DNA of 64,000 bases, from positions 284,819 to 348,818 of the forward strand of contig JANBRJ010000006.1 of NCBI GenBank assembly GCA_027577595.1, read 5' to 3'. The notes under the pieces are model-generated. The model searched no databases, was not told the DNA's origin, and saw only the letters and a program-made list of their open reading frames with translations. The position numbers and the translations under genes are program-made. Positions 20,439-31,173 of this stretch are shown here, in pieces (within the stretch, counting starts at the first letter, position 1; each line of letters starts with the position of its first letter). Origin of the DNA: Coemansia sp. RSA 487 (lineage: Eukaryota > Kickxellomycota > Kickxellomycetes > Kickxellales > Kickxellaceae).

Positions 20439-23400
20439 CAAGGGGGTGCCAGGCAGAGTTTATCTTCGTTGTAGTGCTTTTTTTAATGCCATCCACTGGC
20501 GCTGAATGTAACATGTTACTTTGCGAGGTACGCATTTCCCAAACTCATCCCTGGATATTTTCCTGCCTGGCAGGATGCAGCGTTGCATATGGTCTGTTTA
20601 TGGAGAGTTGGATGGATCCCTTTTCGAAAGAATGCTGGACTGAAGCATAAAGCGCACCAGTCTATTGAAACTCCGCTGGAAGCTCTCCCTCCATCCGTCT
20701 CTTTCTCCAGCCGGTCTTGATTGGCATGCAATCCGTCCTACAACCCAGATAATCCAGAGCCCCAAGGACCACCACTCACGTAGGCTGGCCCAGAGGCGAT
20801 TCCCCTTTGCAGGCAAAAGAGATCTGCGCTGTGCGAGAGCGGGAAATGAGCGGCACGAATGATTGGGCAGGAGGTATATCGGTATCTGCATACATCGCAA
20901 GGCCTCAAGCATTCCTCAACCCCGCGCCGCGCCTGTGCGCCGGCGGTTGTGCACAAGCTGCCACCAGTAGCCATTGCGGAAATCCCAGCAAACAGAGCAC
21001 AACAACAGATGTGCTGCACAAAAGAGCTGTTGTGCCTTCTGGTGTTGCTTGCTTGCTGTTTTCTCTTTTTTTCCTCGTACCTTTTTGCTTTGCATATCTG
21101 GCTCTATATGTTGATTGTTTACCTTGTCTGTGTATTATAAAAGTCGTCTGTGCCCTCCCGCCTAACGAACCCGCCCGCTCCTCTTGCTTGGACCGCATGC
21201 TCCTTCCCTCCAAACCACCGCACGCTTGGAGCCCAGATACGTCGCATGAGACAGGATTGAAGAGTAAAACGAAAGGTATGTTTCTTTTATCGTCGTGCGC
21301 TGGCACCAGCGCCTGCTGCGCTGCATGTTCCAGAAGGACAATGAAGCCAAGGAGCCCGACACGCTGCCAAGACCGGACAACCAACCTAGCTCCATCCCCT
21401 TTTCTGACACTACTGCGTGGCCTGCCTGCCGAAAGAGGAGGTTTGGCGCTCGATAATGCGCTTGTTTGGACACACCCCCATGTTTGCAACAGGATTGCAA
21501 GCCTCCTTTCTTTTGCAGACATCGCCGTTCTACGCAGAGCATCTCCAGCTTCTGGCCAGCCCATTGTTGTTAGCCAGCCTGCCTATATGCACAGAAGGAG
21601 GGACCGACTGTATGTTTACAGAAAAGCCTCTTTTCCCAGCGGTATGTGCGCTTTATCTCTTGCTGGCCAAAAAATACAGCCCTGCCTTAACTAAAGACAG
21701 TGCTTGCCTGAACCAGACCCGTCGTCTGCCAGCTCTACACCACTCCCTCTTCCCTTTTTGCTACACATCCGTTTTTTTGTCATTTGGGCTCCAACTCCTC
21801 TTACTCTTCAAAACTATCTTTCCTCGCCAGCAGCGTGCTTTGCTTGCCTTCGTCCTCTCCTCTCTCCTTCCCCGCCAATCCCTGCACGAAGGGATATTAT
21901 TAACACGCCCGCGCTTCGCAACCCTCCCATTGGTCCGTCCACAAACTCCACTCCCTTTCCTACTTTTGGATATCGGTGCTCAGCAAACCCACCCACCCCT
22001 CCCCACTCACACCCTGCTTCTTGTTTACCTGCACTGCCGTGTTTACTGCTACTAGCACACCACAGGCGGGCCTTGTTGCTAACTCTACACTCAGACATTC
22101 AAGGTACGGCGACATCCAAAAAAACTTTGCGTATACACATCTCTCCCCATTCTTTGGACCATATCCAAATCACAGATTTCCAACTTCTGCTTCTCAGATA
22201 TGCATATTTGTAACTGGTCCAGTGCCTACAGTGGCTGGGGCTGGCCTTCAAATGGCTGAATCTGCTGCTGGACTGCCAGTATGTGTGCTACCTGCTATCT
22301 ATAGAACATGGCCTCACATGGGATATACCTTGTCTGTATTGCTTTTTTTTATAACGCCTTGATGCTATTATATTGGTACACTAGCTTACGTTAAGCCGCA
22401 AACCTTGGACAGTGTAGCGTGTGTGGCACTCCTGTTCGTCATACCCCTTCTCTCCTCTCTATGCCAAGTGGCGTCTTGTTGATGCTGTGTTTTTTATTCT
22501 TGAAGCCCTTTGTTTTGGTACATAGTGGCGTCTAGTTTTCTGCTCTGCACAAAAAAGAAGCCAACAACGGAGCGAAACAAATGGCTCTTGCGTATAATGG
22601 ACGGGAGTTCCACGATGCTACCGCTTCCCCCTACTCTTGCAACATTCAACAATGATTGCAAAGTATTTGCCGATATTTCTAGAGTTTGTACTAACCACTG
22701 CCCCACCATTTTTTACTGCCACGCTGGTGCTTGTTTATACATATCACCATTAGACATTTAACGTATCCATTACACGACGCTACGCCCAAACACAGAGTCT
22801 ATTATTACTTTAAACACCCCTAAACAAACCGTTCACGCATTCATTTTCATTCCTTTATTTCAGCTGATATTCTTTTTACTTTTGGTAACCCATCCTGCAT
22901 AACGTGGACGTGCGTACGGATACTGGCACGATTTTTCATTTTCGATTTGGCCTACAATCAGGTAAGCAGACCAGCCACGCAGGAAGTATTATTACCCTGT
23001 GCGTGCTGCAAACAAGCACAGGACATTCCACGTTGCGAGATATATTTGCCCATCGTGCTCATGGGTTGGTTGAGCCTGAGTGTCTGCTGGGGCGTATTGT
23101 CTACACGATTCCCAACTGAAGGAATAGAGAAGGGTAGCGGCAGAAGCAGCAGCAGCTGTCAGCAAACAACACATGTATCAATATGCACTGTGCTTACGTA
23201 TATATGTGTATATCATCAGCTGCTTGCTGGATGTATAGAAAGCCACAAGCACTTGTCAACATAGCTACGTTTCTCTGCCTTCATTTAAAAAACTCTTTTC
23301 CCGCACAAAGCACAGCCAACCAGCAGACTACGCAGCATCTTGCCGACTCTGTTTGCCCGTTTTCTACCACGGAATGCATATTTCTTTGGACATCGTGTTT

Positions 23401-25477
23401 GCTTTGCCAAACATGGTTTTACAGTGAGGAGGGCAAATGTTTAACAACTCTGTAGTTTTCTTGTTTGTGTGCCCGCTATTCACAACTGCGGATGCAGTCA
23501 ACGGGGGCCCCTCCTTCCCCTGTCAGTGATACTTTGCTGCTCCTATAAACAACCGTTGTTGCTTTTGTAAAAAAAAATATACGCATTCTGCAAGCCTCTC
23601 GTGGCAAATGGGCCCCTCTTTCCCCTTCCTCTGTCTCCTGGGCCAGAATAATGTTCGCCTTTCTGTCAAATGTCCTTTCCCGTGGATACGATGTGTGTAA
23701 GAGGTGATTGCGATAGTTTAGTTTTGTGCGAGAGAAGAGAACTAGGGTTGCTCCCCATTTCTTTCTCAAATCAAACATTAGTCTGCTCTATTTGGGTTGC
23801 TGGATTTCCTTTGCCGTGTTGTACTGGGAATGTAGAAGGCGAGATAGCCAAAGTTGTGTTGTCTCAGGAAAGCTGCCAATCTGCATCACATGAGCAAAAA
23901 TACTTTGTCGCTATTCCTAGTGACAGACGACCCCTTTCTTCGCAAGTGATCGTTTGGGATGGTCAGCCAAAAAGAAGTCAAGGGAACCTTTGTTTGCAAA
24001 GTCTTTTTTATTTTGTTTGCGCCCTTGTTGCTTTCTATTCTCATTTTTTATTTTGGAAGCATTGGCAGTTGTATCATTTACAAGCTGCGTCGACTCTACT
24101 AATCGAGCCTTTCTGTAACATATGTGCTATATAAGCAGAAATAGGGGCCTAGAGCATCGGATTACCGTCTTTTTATATTTCCGAGAGTAGTAGTATTGCT
24201 CATACAAGTAAGCTCGCAAGAAAGCACGGCTGCCTTTCCACAGACTAAACAAAGTGAGATTAGGTAAGCTATGCACGCAAGGCCATTTCAGTTGATCCAG
24301 AATAGCTAGCTCTTGCTGGTGGATAAATTAGAGGCGGCGCGCCGGCGGGCAGCGGCGTTATCAGGGCCAGCAGCATCAATGCAATATAGCTGTTTATTCT
24401 GAATTGTGCTTTTATCTGCCATCCTACTGGAGAAGCAAGAGGTCCACCACACCACCCCCATTTCTTCCAGAATAATAAGATGAAGGGTCTGGCGGAGCGA
24501 GCGAGCTGTGCTGAGTCCGCGGATGCTTGCTGCAACTGCAGCATGTGTTTGCTGCCTTTTCTTCCTATGCTTCGAGGATGCAAGGCGTGCTGCAAGCGAG
24601 GGCACAGGAACGCAGGCCTGAGTGCTGCTTCCCTCGCCCCCTCCTCTTCTCTAGCATATCCGATCGCGTTCTATGTGCGGGACGAGGCTTGATTTAGCAG
24701 CCATTGCTAAGCTGTGTGGCCAGAGAAGAGAGTGAGCATGCGACACCAGGCCCACTCCACCTGTGTTTGTGCCATGACGCTCACCTTTTTATTTAGTCAA
24801 CAGTTGCCTTTTTAGGATGGGGCAAATGCAGTGCTTCCGCTCTACAGGCGGCCAAGCCAGAGGGAATTCTAATTGACCAGATGCGTCTTTATTCTTCTCT
24901 TGTTCCGTCTCTTCCCCACCCCTCGACTGTATTATACCAACTCTGCAGTGCTATTTTCTCCATCACCATCATCATCACCACCATCTATTCCTTGTGCAAA
25001 CCGCGCAGCTTTGCTCTTGCAACAACGCCTGCTTGACATTCAGGCATTGTTGCGCGCCGTTAATTTGACTTGCGTTTGCTTACCACTACATACTCAGCAC
25101 AGTACTTGTATGTGCAGAGCGGCGTCTGGATTCAGGTAACACACGCAGTTCCTGCTGACTCTACTTTTATTTACTGCTTCCAGAAGCAGGGGTGTGCCAC
25201 ACATCTCACCTCTCCCCTTTACTCCTGCTCCACCCGCACAGCCGTTAGCAAACATAGAGTGCACCACCCTTTTTTGGCCTCTGCCACCCATCCTCTCGGG
25301 TAGTAACTTCACTGCGGTAATCTTTTTACTACCTCTTTTTATCCATGCATTGAGCTGTGTGGCCTCAAGCCTGCACAAGACAACATAGCATCATCGGCCG
25401 ATGTAGTCTCTGTTCATGAATTTTGGACCGCGGCCACCGCGTCTATCCTATATACATAACCATGGCCAGGGCCATGT
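20439..25477. other. Long gene-free region, likely leader and regulatory DNA of the homeodomain gene
   Basis: Five kilobases with no convincing coding exon. There is a TATA-like tattataaaag at 21133-21143, followed by a C/T-rich stretch. Several near-consensus donors are present on the plus strand (CAG-gtaagc at 22962, TAG-gtaagc at 24264, CAG-gtaaca at 25136), and an acceptor (cttttcttgcag) at 25628 sits inside the next open frame. Spliced 5' UTR exons are therefore likely. The longest open frames (295 codons from 20807 on plus, 219 codons on minus, 154 codons at 23670) look like chance frames with odd composition. Confidence 0.5.
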
Positions 25478-28400
25478 ATGTTGCCCCCATCTTCTGAATG
25501 CACATTGTCTGTTTTTTCCTTGTTTGGTTCTGCAAAGATAGATTTTCATATCTCCACACGCACATATACTAACTATATTTTTCTTCACCCTGCAACAACA
25601 ATGTTTATTGTGTCGTCTTTTCTTGCAGATGACCAGTCTAGTCCGCTCCCAGTTATAGATAATAGTGCGTTTTTTATGCTATCGCCAGGTACAAAGTCGT
25701 CAGCTATTGTCGATCCAACAATGAACTTCAACGCAGTCATGCCCACAAACACCACAACGCCAGCAAACATATCCGCTATATCTGCCGCAGGCATGGCCCA
25801 GCCTGCGAGCTCCACTGACCCAGACAATGCCACCGGCAACGCTAGCCAGAACGCCACCAGCAAAACTCTGGCAACGCCTGCAGCCTCGGACACATCCTCC
25901 GCAGCAACAGTGACAAAGGAGCCTTCGTCTGCGCAAAATTCCAAATCCAGCAGCAAGCCAGGGCATCGCAAGCGAGCACGTGCAACTTCAGAGCAAGTCA
26001 CCGTGCTGGAGTCTGTATTTATGGTTAATCGCTCGCCTGCAAGTCGTGTTCGGGAAGACCTTGCTGCGCGTTTAGGAATGGCTCCTAGGCAGGTACAGGT
26101 GTGGTTCCAGAACCGGCGTGCCAAAGAGAAAACCCAGCAGCGCAACCCCCGCACACTACAACACCATCCATCCATGCTCCTCGATCAGCTGACGTATGCT
26201 AACGGACCGCAGGACTTTTATTCCATGGCAATGGCATCATCATTCATGCCTTCTGTCGGTGCTGATCCAGGATCTGCTGCTGGCGCTGGCCCTGGTGGAT
26301 TCCCGACCAACCCTGCTGCATTGGGTTTCCATTCAACCAATAGCGGTCCCATTGTCAGCTCCTCAGCTATGCAGCAGCCGGGCGCTCTAGTGGATGGCCA
26401 GGCACCCTTTTCTGCAGCCACTGCCGCCGGTCCAGCGTCCAACCCATGGCTAGGCTGGAATTTTGACGCGATGCGTCAGGGACACCCTCCATCAGAGCTG
26501 AGCCAATACATGCCTGCTACTGTCAGCCAGGGACTGCTCCCACAGAACACACTACCGCAACACGCAAGCACCAACGTCCATGCGGCCAATGGAAGTGCCA
26601 TGTACGGCGGCCTTGCTCATCCTTCGGGCGACGTGTTACAAGCGCCTGGCCTAAGGAGTGCGCCAGAGCCCATGCACATTGACTACAGCGCTACCGTTTC
26701 TGCTTCTGCTACTTCTTTAACGTCGCTGCACGCCGCTAATATCGCCGATAGTAGGCGCGAGTCGGAGGCTTCTGGAATTACTGCTGTTGCGTCGCCAGGC
26801 GGACCAGGATCTGCAGCGATAGTGCCTGGATCTACTGCCACCACCACTTCAAGCACCGCCTCACAAGCAGCAACACCTATAGCAGGCTCGGCAGCAGCAG
26901 TCAAGGGCTCGATGCTGATTGACCAGGATGGCTGGAGCAAGTCGCAGAGCACGCACGATGTGGAGCACACTTCGTCAGCGCCATCAGTACAACTTGGGCC
27001 GTCGGCGGCGGCTCTTCTCAGATCTACAGCCAAGACATCTGATGGAAACAGCAGTATCCCTGTACATGATGGCCACGCTCTGGGTGCTATGTGTTCGTCT
27101 GACGCACCAGTGTCTGCTTCCATCAATGGCACTCTCGGCACCCGATGCGACGCGACTGGTCGGCGCCCCGCACCACTCACCCTTGTCCCTCAGCAGGGCG
27201 TGGCTCAGGCAGCCGCCACAGCGCCGCAGCCCACGATCGGAGCCGGCGGAGGGGCGCTGCAGATGGAAATAGGCTTTGGCGGGATGAGTGCAAACATGGG
27301 TATGGCATTGGGTGGGAGGCTGGCTATTGGATACTCGCCCTTCATCCCCGAGATCCCATCGTATATGATGCTCGACGCATCGCGCCTCTCCGTTGGCAGC
27401 TGGGTCCGCGTGCCCATGCGCGACACTGAGCTTACGTGTCTTGCATGTGTGGCACCTCCGCCACTCAAGCCAGTGATGCGCCCTGGAAACCACCGTCCAG
27501 CTGAGCTCGATTCGCTTGTCGGCGAGTTTCAGTGGATCATTAGTAGCGCTGGCCAACGATATAAAATGGTTCTGCCCTACAGTGCAATCTCCCGCATAAA
27601 ATTCCGCGAATTTCCGGACTCTGCCGCTTCCCTTGTCGATGTTTCGTCAGAGTCTGTGAGCAACCCGCAGGCTGCACTGTCGCTTCTCAGCTGCGCGCTC
27701 AAGAACCCACAGGCCAAAGGAGAGCTGTCCATTCATATTTACGACCAGCCAACGTATTATCTGCAGAAGGAGAGCGGATCATGGAAGGAGATTGGCGACT
27801 TCTCGGAAAACCTAAGCGCCTCCGGCACAAGCGTACACACAATATCCGGCTCGTTCACCTCACTGTTCTACCAGTTGCGGATTCTGCTTGCAACGTGCTC
27901 CAGGCTGAAGATTGCAGCCGATCCGTTGATGTCGCTGTGGCTTGGAAACATGGATGACCCCTATTCAGCATTCTCGGGGATCCCCCACAACATGTGGACT
28001 CCCTGCGCCGAGGCTGTGTGCCTACACTCTATTAAGTGCAATGACTCTCAGATCCCCGCCAATGATGAGAACGGTAACGGTAATGAACACGTGAAAGATC
28101 GGCCACCGGCACTGTGTACGGTAGGCATTTCGTCTGGCTTTAGTGCTGGCATGCCTGTGTCTGCGGTTTCGTCAACTATCGACACTCTTACGCCAACGCC
28201 AACATCGGCTGGGTGCTTCCACGCAAACATGCCCTTTATGAACACGCCAATGCCACCGACGCTGGGATCTGCTAGGAACTCTGCCTTTGTCTTCCAGGAT
28301 GCTGCACAGATGGCTTACAACAGCACCATGGCTGCTGCCATGGCAAGTAGCGTAGGCTCTTTGCCTCTCAAGACGCAGCGCTCAGCATCACTTCCGTTCA

Positions 28401-29797
28401 TCCGCTCTGCAGTAAGCAATGCCGGTAGCACAAACACAAAGGTCAATCCTAGCAGTAGCCTCTGCAGAAGTATTGAAAGCGATGGACTGCTACCAGTGGA
28501 AACAGATGGCTCCGATTCCTTGGACCAGTCGCCTACAAATGGCAGCAACGGCGCTGTGGCAACTGCTGGTTCAGGAGGCGGCGAATCTTCTATTGGTCTG
28601 GGCATCTCAAACACTCCGCCGCCTCCTTCGTCAACAGCCCTTCCCTTGCGACATCGAACCTCGGGCAATCATCTCCGGCGCCCAGCCCCATACCAGGTCG
28701 CCATCCCAGCCTGCAGTCCGCGCGTGAATAGCCCACAGATGAGCCCGTCGTCGTTCTGGCACGCGCACAATCTACGCAGAGCGTCGCGCGATTCATTATC
28801 TAGCTACTTCCACGGCCAATCGGCTCTCGGGCATAATGGTCAAGCTTCGACATCACAAATCAGCATACCAAGCGCGGCGCTTGGTCGCAGAGAATCGGAT
28901 ACTGAGCTGGCCCTAGCGATGAACAACGTATTCGCTAATGGCGATGTCCTTGGCACACATCGTCGTGGATTAAGTGATATTTATGGAGCTTCAGCTATAC
29001 CGCCTTCACCCTTGTCGAACGTTACCATGACTGCTGCTGCCGCTGCCGCTGCTGCCGCTGCTGCTGCAGAAACTACGGGTCCGTCGAATTCCTCTGCAAT
29101 GAATGTTGACTCGGCTATATTGACCAATGTTCATTCAAGCACTTGTGATGACAACGGAACCGATGCATCATCCACACAGCAAATTAGCACTATGGAGATT
29201 CAATCTTCACCCGCACATAATACAAGATTCGATGCGCCGACAGCAACTAGCTTTGCCAGCTCAGCCAGCGCGTCCCTGCTAACCCCTGCTGACTTTAACG
29301 GATCGATAGCAACACAGGCCTGTGCAGCTGTGGAGGGGAATGATGGCAACAACAACACAGGTGTGATTGATCCAGACGTGTTTATGGCTTTGTTCAATGC
29401 AATGAACAGCACATCAGCCATGCAAATGGAAAATAGCGTATCTAGTAGTCAACTAAATCCAACGACGCTGGCGTTTGATCCCAACTCGTTTTTGACCGCG
29501 CAAGCTTTCGAAGCCAAGAACCCAGGAAACGGACCACATGCAATGGACTGGTGTTTCGATTGGAACCAATCAACAAACACCAACGAACCGCAGCTCACAT
29601 CACAGCAGCAGATTGTTACTCCAGACAGTAGCCAAACTATAACCAGCGCTAGCGGCGGCTGCCGTACTGGCGACGGAACCAAAGACGAACGTATCAGAGC
29701 CATGACAATGGATGGTCAGAACATGAATATTGACTGGGAAGACAAGAATAGCTTTCCAACATCTGTAGCTGCTTCGACAACCAAGGAAAACAATTAG
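25478..29797 (+). CDS. Homeodomain transcription factor, Phx1-like
   Basis: A large, Ser/Ala/Thr-rich nuclear factor. Numbering from 25478 gives 1439 aa. The homeodomain is at about residues 160-222 (HRKRARATSEQVTVLESVF...QVQVWFQNRRAKEK), with the helix-3 signature WFQNRR intact. About residues 630-830 form a second conserved block (LSVGSWVRVPMRDTELTC...YKMVLPYSAISRIKFREF...HTISGSF), matching the C-terminal domain of fission-yeast Phx1-type homeobox regulators, which act in stationary-phase and stress responses. Low-complexity tracts include a poly-Ala run near residue 1190. The start is uncertain: in-frame ATGs are at 25478, 25601 and 25676, and a strong acceptor (ttgcag) ends at 25628, so the last is likely if 5' UTR introns are spliced. 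Confidence 0.88.
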   Translation: MLPPSSECTLSVFSLFGSAKIDFHISTRTYTNYIFLHPATTMFIVSSFLADDQSSPLPVIDNSAFFMLSPGTKSSAIVDPTMNFNAVMPTNTTTPANISAISAAGMAQPASSTDPDNATGNASQNATSKTLATPAASDTSSAATVTKEPSSAQNSKSSSKPGHRKRARATSEQVTVLESVFMVNRSPASRVREDLAARLGMAPRQVQVWFQNRRAKEKTQQRNPRTLQHHPSMLLDQLTYANGPQDFYSMAMASSFMPSVGADPGSAAGAGPGGFPTNPAALGFHSTNSGPIVSSSAMQQPGALVDGQAPFSAATAAGPASNPWLGWNFDAMRQGHPPSELSQYMPATVSQGLLPQNTLPQHASTNVHAANGSAMYGGLAHPSGDVLQAPGLRSAPEPMHIDYSATVSASATSLTSLHAANIADSRRESEASGITAVASPGGPGSAAIVPGSTATTTSSTASQAATPIAGSAAAVKGSMLIDQDGWSKSQSTHDVEHTSSAPSVQLGPSAAALLRSTAKTSDGNSSIPVHDGHALGAMCSSDAPVSASINGTLGTRCDATGRRPAPLTLVPQQGVAQAAATAPQPTIGAGGGALQMEIGFGGMSANMGMALGGRLAIGYSPFIPEIPSYMMLDASRLSVGSWVRVPMRDTELTCLACVAPPPLKPVMRPGNHRPAELDSLVGEFQWIISSAGQRYKMVLPYSAISRIKFREFPDSAASLVDVSSESVSNPQAALSLLSCALKNPQAKGELSIHIYDQPTYYLQKESGSWKEIGDFSENLSASGTSVHTISGSFTSLFYQLRILLATCSRLKIAADPLMSLWLGNMDDPYSAFSGIPHNMWTPCAEAVCLHSIKCNDSQIPANDENGNGNEHVKDRPPALCTVGISSGFSAGMPVSAVSSTIDTLTPTPTSAGCFHANMPFMNTPMPPTLGSARNSAFVFQDAAQMAYNSTMAAAMASSVGSLPLKTQRSASLPFIRSAVSNAGSTNTKVNPSSSLCRSIESDGLLPVETDGSDSLDQSPTNGSNGAVATAGSGGGESSIGLGISNTPPPPSSTALPLRHRTSGNHLRRPAPYQVAIPACSPRVNSPQMSPSSFWHAHNLRRASRDSLSSYFHGQSALGHNGQASTSQISIPSAALGRRESDTELALAMNNVFANGDVLGTHRRGLSDIYGASAIPPSPLSNVTMTAAAAAAAAAAAAETTGPSNSSAMNVDSAILTNVHSSTCDDNGTDASSTQQISTMEIQSSPAHNTRFDAPTATSFASSASASLLTPADFNGSIATQACAAVEGNDGNNNTGVIDPDVFMALFNAMNSTSAMQMENSVSSSQLNPTTLAFDPNSFLTAQAFEAKNPGNGPHAMDWCFDWNQSTNTNEPQLTSQQQIVTPDSSQTITSASGGCRTGDGTKDERIRAMTMDGQNMNIDWEDKNSFPTSVAASTTKENN
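29029..29067 (+). repeat. Alanine-codon (GCN) repeat in the homeodomain gene
   Basis: A run of mixed GCT/GCC/GCA codons encodes about 13 consecutive Ala residues. Mixed codons suggest a selected protein tract rather than recent slippage. Confidence 0.8.
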
Positions 29798-30102
29798 TGC
29801 TTCCATGGCCAGCAAGACCTACGAACAATGGTCAGAGGACTTTAAAATGTCTTCCCTTTTGCCCCTATTTAAGCGAAATGCACTTGTAGCACCTTTCCTG
29901 TGAAACTGAAATAACAAGACTACATTTTTCCTTTTATACATTTTCTCTCTTTCTTTTCCAAAAACATGAAGGAAAATTTTCCTTTTCTGCCTCGAACATA
30001 TGCTCATGTTTTCAGCTCGGATTAAACAGTGTGCTAGACTTAAAGACAGACAGAGATACTGCAAAACGGAAATTCGTCAAGAAAACAAAACACCCCATAT
30101 TT
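29798..30102. other. Convergent intergenic region
   Basis: 305 bp between the stop codons of the homeodomain gene and Chs5. A/T-rich with an A/T-rich inverted look (aggaaaattttcct at 29970-29983, a perfect 14-bp palindrome). It probably carries both 3' ends. Confidence 0.5.
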
Positions 30103-31031
30103 CTACAAGTAAAATTTGATTGCTGGTTGTAGCTTGCTGTTTGCCTCACACGCGAGAAGCCAGTCTGGCTTGACCACTGGGATATTGTAGTGAAGAGCCG
30201 CTTCATAGTCGGAACCAGTCTTGAAACGTGTAATGAAATGTGTGACGTTTAACGAGACCTGGTCCGTCCACGAAGCTCCAATGCGCTTGATTGTCTCTTT
30301 GAGGTTCTCGACTTCCTCTTGCGAGTCGCATTCCCCAAAGCACACGCACACGCCGCTTAGGTTGTCCAAAGTGTGAGTCTTTGTGCTAACCGTGTTGGAA
30401 AAAAACACGCCAGCTGAGGTGCGCATCTCGATTTTGAACTCATAGTCGTGGTCTACATCCAGCCCGGTTGTCTTGACTGCTCTAATGATGTTGGCTGCTT
30501 CCAGTGTTGATGGCATAGCCTGCATCATCCGTTGGCCGTCACGATACAGATGTAGCGACCGCAGCTCTGCGGATGCAAGATCCAGTGGCTCCCACTCAAT
30601 AATGGTCCACGTCTGAGTAGTGTGTTCAATACGAATAACAGGCGCCTGAGGCTGCTTTGTGCCAAACTCTAAAAGAAGCTGCTCCTGCAGTTCACGGAAC
30701 TCATTGCGCTGCCTCTTCTCTGCTTCTTTATCACGACCCACGTTAATGTTGACTACCGAGCCCAAAACGACTCCCTTTGGCAAAAGCACAGCAGGAAATT
30801 CTATCAGCTGGTAGTCATCAGTAAGGAGTCCAGCCTAAGAAACCAAGAAAATGTATAAAACGTAAGAGCACTGACATTAGTGTGATGTAAGCAAACCCCT
30901 GTAGCTTTGAAATTACAAACAAGCAACAGAATGAGAGATTGCTGATGTTATCTGGATTTTTGGATATGTATACATACCATGCCAGCATCCAGCTTGCCGA
31001 CAGTGAACTGCGCTGATTTCGTCAGTGTCAT
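30103..31031 (-). CDS. Exomer subunit Chs5 (FN3-BRCT), short form
   Basis: Chs5 is the core of exomer, the Arf1-dependent coat that exports chitin synthase and other cargo from the trans-Golgi network. Exon 1 (31031..30978) encodes MTLTKSAQFTVGKLDAGM; a 143-nt intron (gtatgt...tcttag) follows; exon 2 (30834..30103) begins AGLLTDDYQLIEFPAVLLP, and this join recreates the family N-terminus. The product is 261 aa: N-terminal dimerisation/ChAP-binding region, FN3 domain (about 80-165, WTIIEWEPLDLASAELRSL) and BRCT domain (about 170-255, VCVCFGEC...THFITRF...PDWLLACE). It stops directly after the BRCT domain, whereas yeast Chs5 (671 aa) has a long Lys-rich tail. No cargo adaptor (ChAP) gene is nearby. 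Confidence 0.95.
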
Positions 31032-31173
31032 TTCGATTTCTCGTATGATTTATACTTTCGTGAAAAATAAAATAAACAACTTTAGAGCAATTAAGAATCA
31101 GGAATACAACAGCAAAGTAGAAAAATAAATACTTTTGTAATCCATCTGACTTCAAAGTTTGACTTTTTTTCTG

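Noticed and set aside
21276-21462. Coding-like run starting MFQKDNEAKEPD in the leader of the homeodomain gene
   Set aside because: Only about 43 codons, no homology and no upstream ATG in a good context; could be an upstream ORF but not a supported gene.
20807-21694. 295-codon plus frame and the overlapping 219-codon minus frame as genes
   Set aside because: Both are open on opposite strands of the same DNA, Cys/Pro/Leu-rich, without domains; the region looks like leader DNA.
23670-24134. 154-codon ORF with hydrophobic end as a membrane protein
   Set aside because: Isolated, unusual composition, no family resemblance and no splice or promoter support beyond an ATG.
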